DNA from: Porphyromonadaceae bacterium UBA7048
GTDB lineage: Bacteria; Bacteroidota; Bacteroidia; Bacteroidales; Muribaculaceae
NCBI GenBank assembly: GCA_002493945.1
Contig: DLAL01000001.1
Span: 1-5,186 of the forward strand
DNA: 5,186 nt
Reading direction: 5' to 3'
The notes under the pieces were generated by a model. The model was not told where the DNA came from and ran no database searches. It was given only the letters and a program-made list of their open reading frames with translations. Shown here one piece after another: positions 4,530 through 5,186 of the stretch (the stretch's first letter is position 1; each line of letters starts with the position of its first letter). The translations under genes and the position numbers were made by a program.

Positions 4530-5120
4530 ATGTGCAATCTTACAAAGCTCACCGACGAGCAGTTGGTGGCGGCTTACGCTGACGGTGACAACCTGGCGTT
4601 CGATACTTTGCTTATGAGGTATCGCCAGCGGCTGTTCAGCTATATATTCCAGATGGTACGCGACCGCGATTTGGCCGACGATATATTTCAGGAGACTTTC
4701 ATCAAGGCTATCACAACTATCCGACAGGGCCGATACAATGATATGGGCAAGTTCTCGGCATGGCTGTACCGCATAGCGCGCAACCTCGTGGTGGATACTT
4801 TCCGCTCCGAGAAGGCCGAGTGCGCCATTTCCACTGATGATGTGGACTACAATCTCCTGAACCGCAAGGATCTGGCCGAAGACAACATCGAGGACGCCCT
4901 GGTCGACATACAGATCGAGCAGGACCTTCACCGCCTCGTGTCGCTCCTTCCCGATGAGCAGCGCACAGTGGTCGACATGCGCTTCTACCGCGACCTGTCG
5001 TTCAAGGAAATCGCCGAACAGACCGGTGTCAGCATCAACACCGCGCTCGGACGCATGCGCTACGCCATCCTCAATCTCCGCCGCATGGCCAAGCAGAAGG
5101 ACGTCTGTCTCACACGCTGA
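4530..5120 (+). CDS. ECF-type RNA polymerase sigma factor (sigma-70 family)
   Basis: An alternative sigma factor of 196 residues with the two-domain ECF layout. The sigma-2 domain covers about residues 23-94, with the core-binding and -10-recognition stretches (DLADDIFQETFIKAI, then KFSAWLYRIARNLVVDTFR). A variable acidic linker follows (about 95-128). Sigma-4 covers about 130-186, with LLPDEQRTVVDMRFY and the helix-turn-helix around FKEIAEQTGVSINTALGRMR that reads the -35 element. No extra C-terminal domain is present. ATG 4530 is preceded by an A-rich stretch without Shine-Dalgarno, usual in Bacteroidota, and it keeps the TDEQLVAAYADGD start typical of the family. No anti-sigma gene is seen: a hairpin follows the stop directly and the other neighbour is a divergent thioredoxin lipoprotein. 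Its regulon and activating signal cannot be deduced. Confidence 0.95.
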   Translation: MCNLTKLTDEQLVAAYADGDNLAFDTLLMRYRQRLFSYIFQMVRDRDLADDIFQETFIKAITTIRQGRYNDMGKFSAWLYRIARNLVVDTFRSEKAECAISTDDVDYNLLNRKDLAEDNIEDALVDIQIEQDLHRLVSLLPDEQRTVVDMRFYRDLSFKEIAEQTGVSINTALGRMRYAILNLRRMAKQKDVCLTR

Positions 5121-5136
5121 CATCCTTTCGTAACAC

Positions 5137-5186
5137 ACACAGAGCAGGCGCTGCTTCCGGAGCCGGAAGCAGCGCCTGCTCTGTGT
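5137..5186 (+). terminator. Long perfect hairpin after the sigma-factor gene, probable terminator
   Basis: Bases 5137-5160 and 5163-5186 are perfect 24-nt inverted repeats separated by AG, starting 16 nt after the sigma-factor stop codon. The stem is GC-rich in its middle (GCAGGCGCTGC). This fits a Rho-independent terminator, but the window ends at the base of the stem, so the T-run cannot be seen and the repeat might extend further. The stem has no A-run on its left side, so it does not look bidirectional. Confidence 0.7.

Noticed and set aside
4512..5138. 208-residue open frame on the minus strand
   Set aside because: It is the antisense of the ECF sigma gene, which has complete sigma-2 and sigma-4 motifs. 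The antisense product matches nothing I know.
1..5186. Mobile element, attachment site or CRISPR array
   Set aside because: A tRNA gene could be an integration site, but its 3' end is outside the window and no integrase, repeated att-like segment, transposase or spaced direct-repeat array is visible.

Overview
The window reads as chromosomal DNA of a Bacteroidota, most likely a gut member of the order Bacteroidales. Three things point there. Candidate promoters carry the Bacteroidota -7 element TAnnTTTG, twice paired with a -33 TTTG at 20 nt spacing. Starts lack Shine-Dalgarno sequences, and the sigma-factor start follows an A-rich leader. The protein set (lipoprotein thioredoxin, ECF sigma factor, secreted GH25 lysozyme, two-part ThrE-family exporter) also fits. 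The coding DNA is fairly GC-rich, which would suit Muribaculaceae or a relative, but the family-level placement is inference.

Layout. 1-22 is the 5' end of a tRNA on the minus strand, with its promoter and A-tracts at about 55-111. 270-1277 (+) is an exported lysozyme in which MORN repeats precede a glycoside hydrolase family 25 domain. It converges, with a 15-base gap, on a minus-strand run of genes. Read in transcription order from 3723 down to 1293, that run is a 68-residue single-pass membrane protein, a YjjP-type subunit, a YjjB-type subunit and a LysR-type regulator. Upstream of it, 4313-3786 (-) encodes a TlpA/ResA-like lipoprotein thioredoxin. This gene is divergent from an ECF sigma factor at 4530-5120 (+), which has a strong promoter, a leader of about 100 nt and a long perfect hairpin after its stop codon that reaches the window edge.

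How the parts may work together. The YjjP and YjjB subunits should form one inner-membrane exporter of the ThrE superfamily (threonine/serine export in Corynebacterium; succinate export for E. coli YjjPB). The small membrane protein overlaps yjjP by 20 nt and looks translationally coupled to it, so it may be an accessory subunit. The LysR protein at the end of the run may regulate the operon. A 14-bp dyad enclosing the candidate operon promoter (3726-3766) is the most attractive regulatory element. The substrate, the inducer and the links to the lysozyme and sigma factor cannot be read from the sequence.

Nothing here is clearly a new defence or mobile system: there is no CRISPR array, insertion sequence, integrase or attachment site. 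The items most worth a second look are the operon-promoter dyad, the small acidic-tailed membrane protein, the MORN-GH25 fusion and the structured sigma-factor leader.
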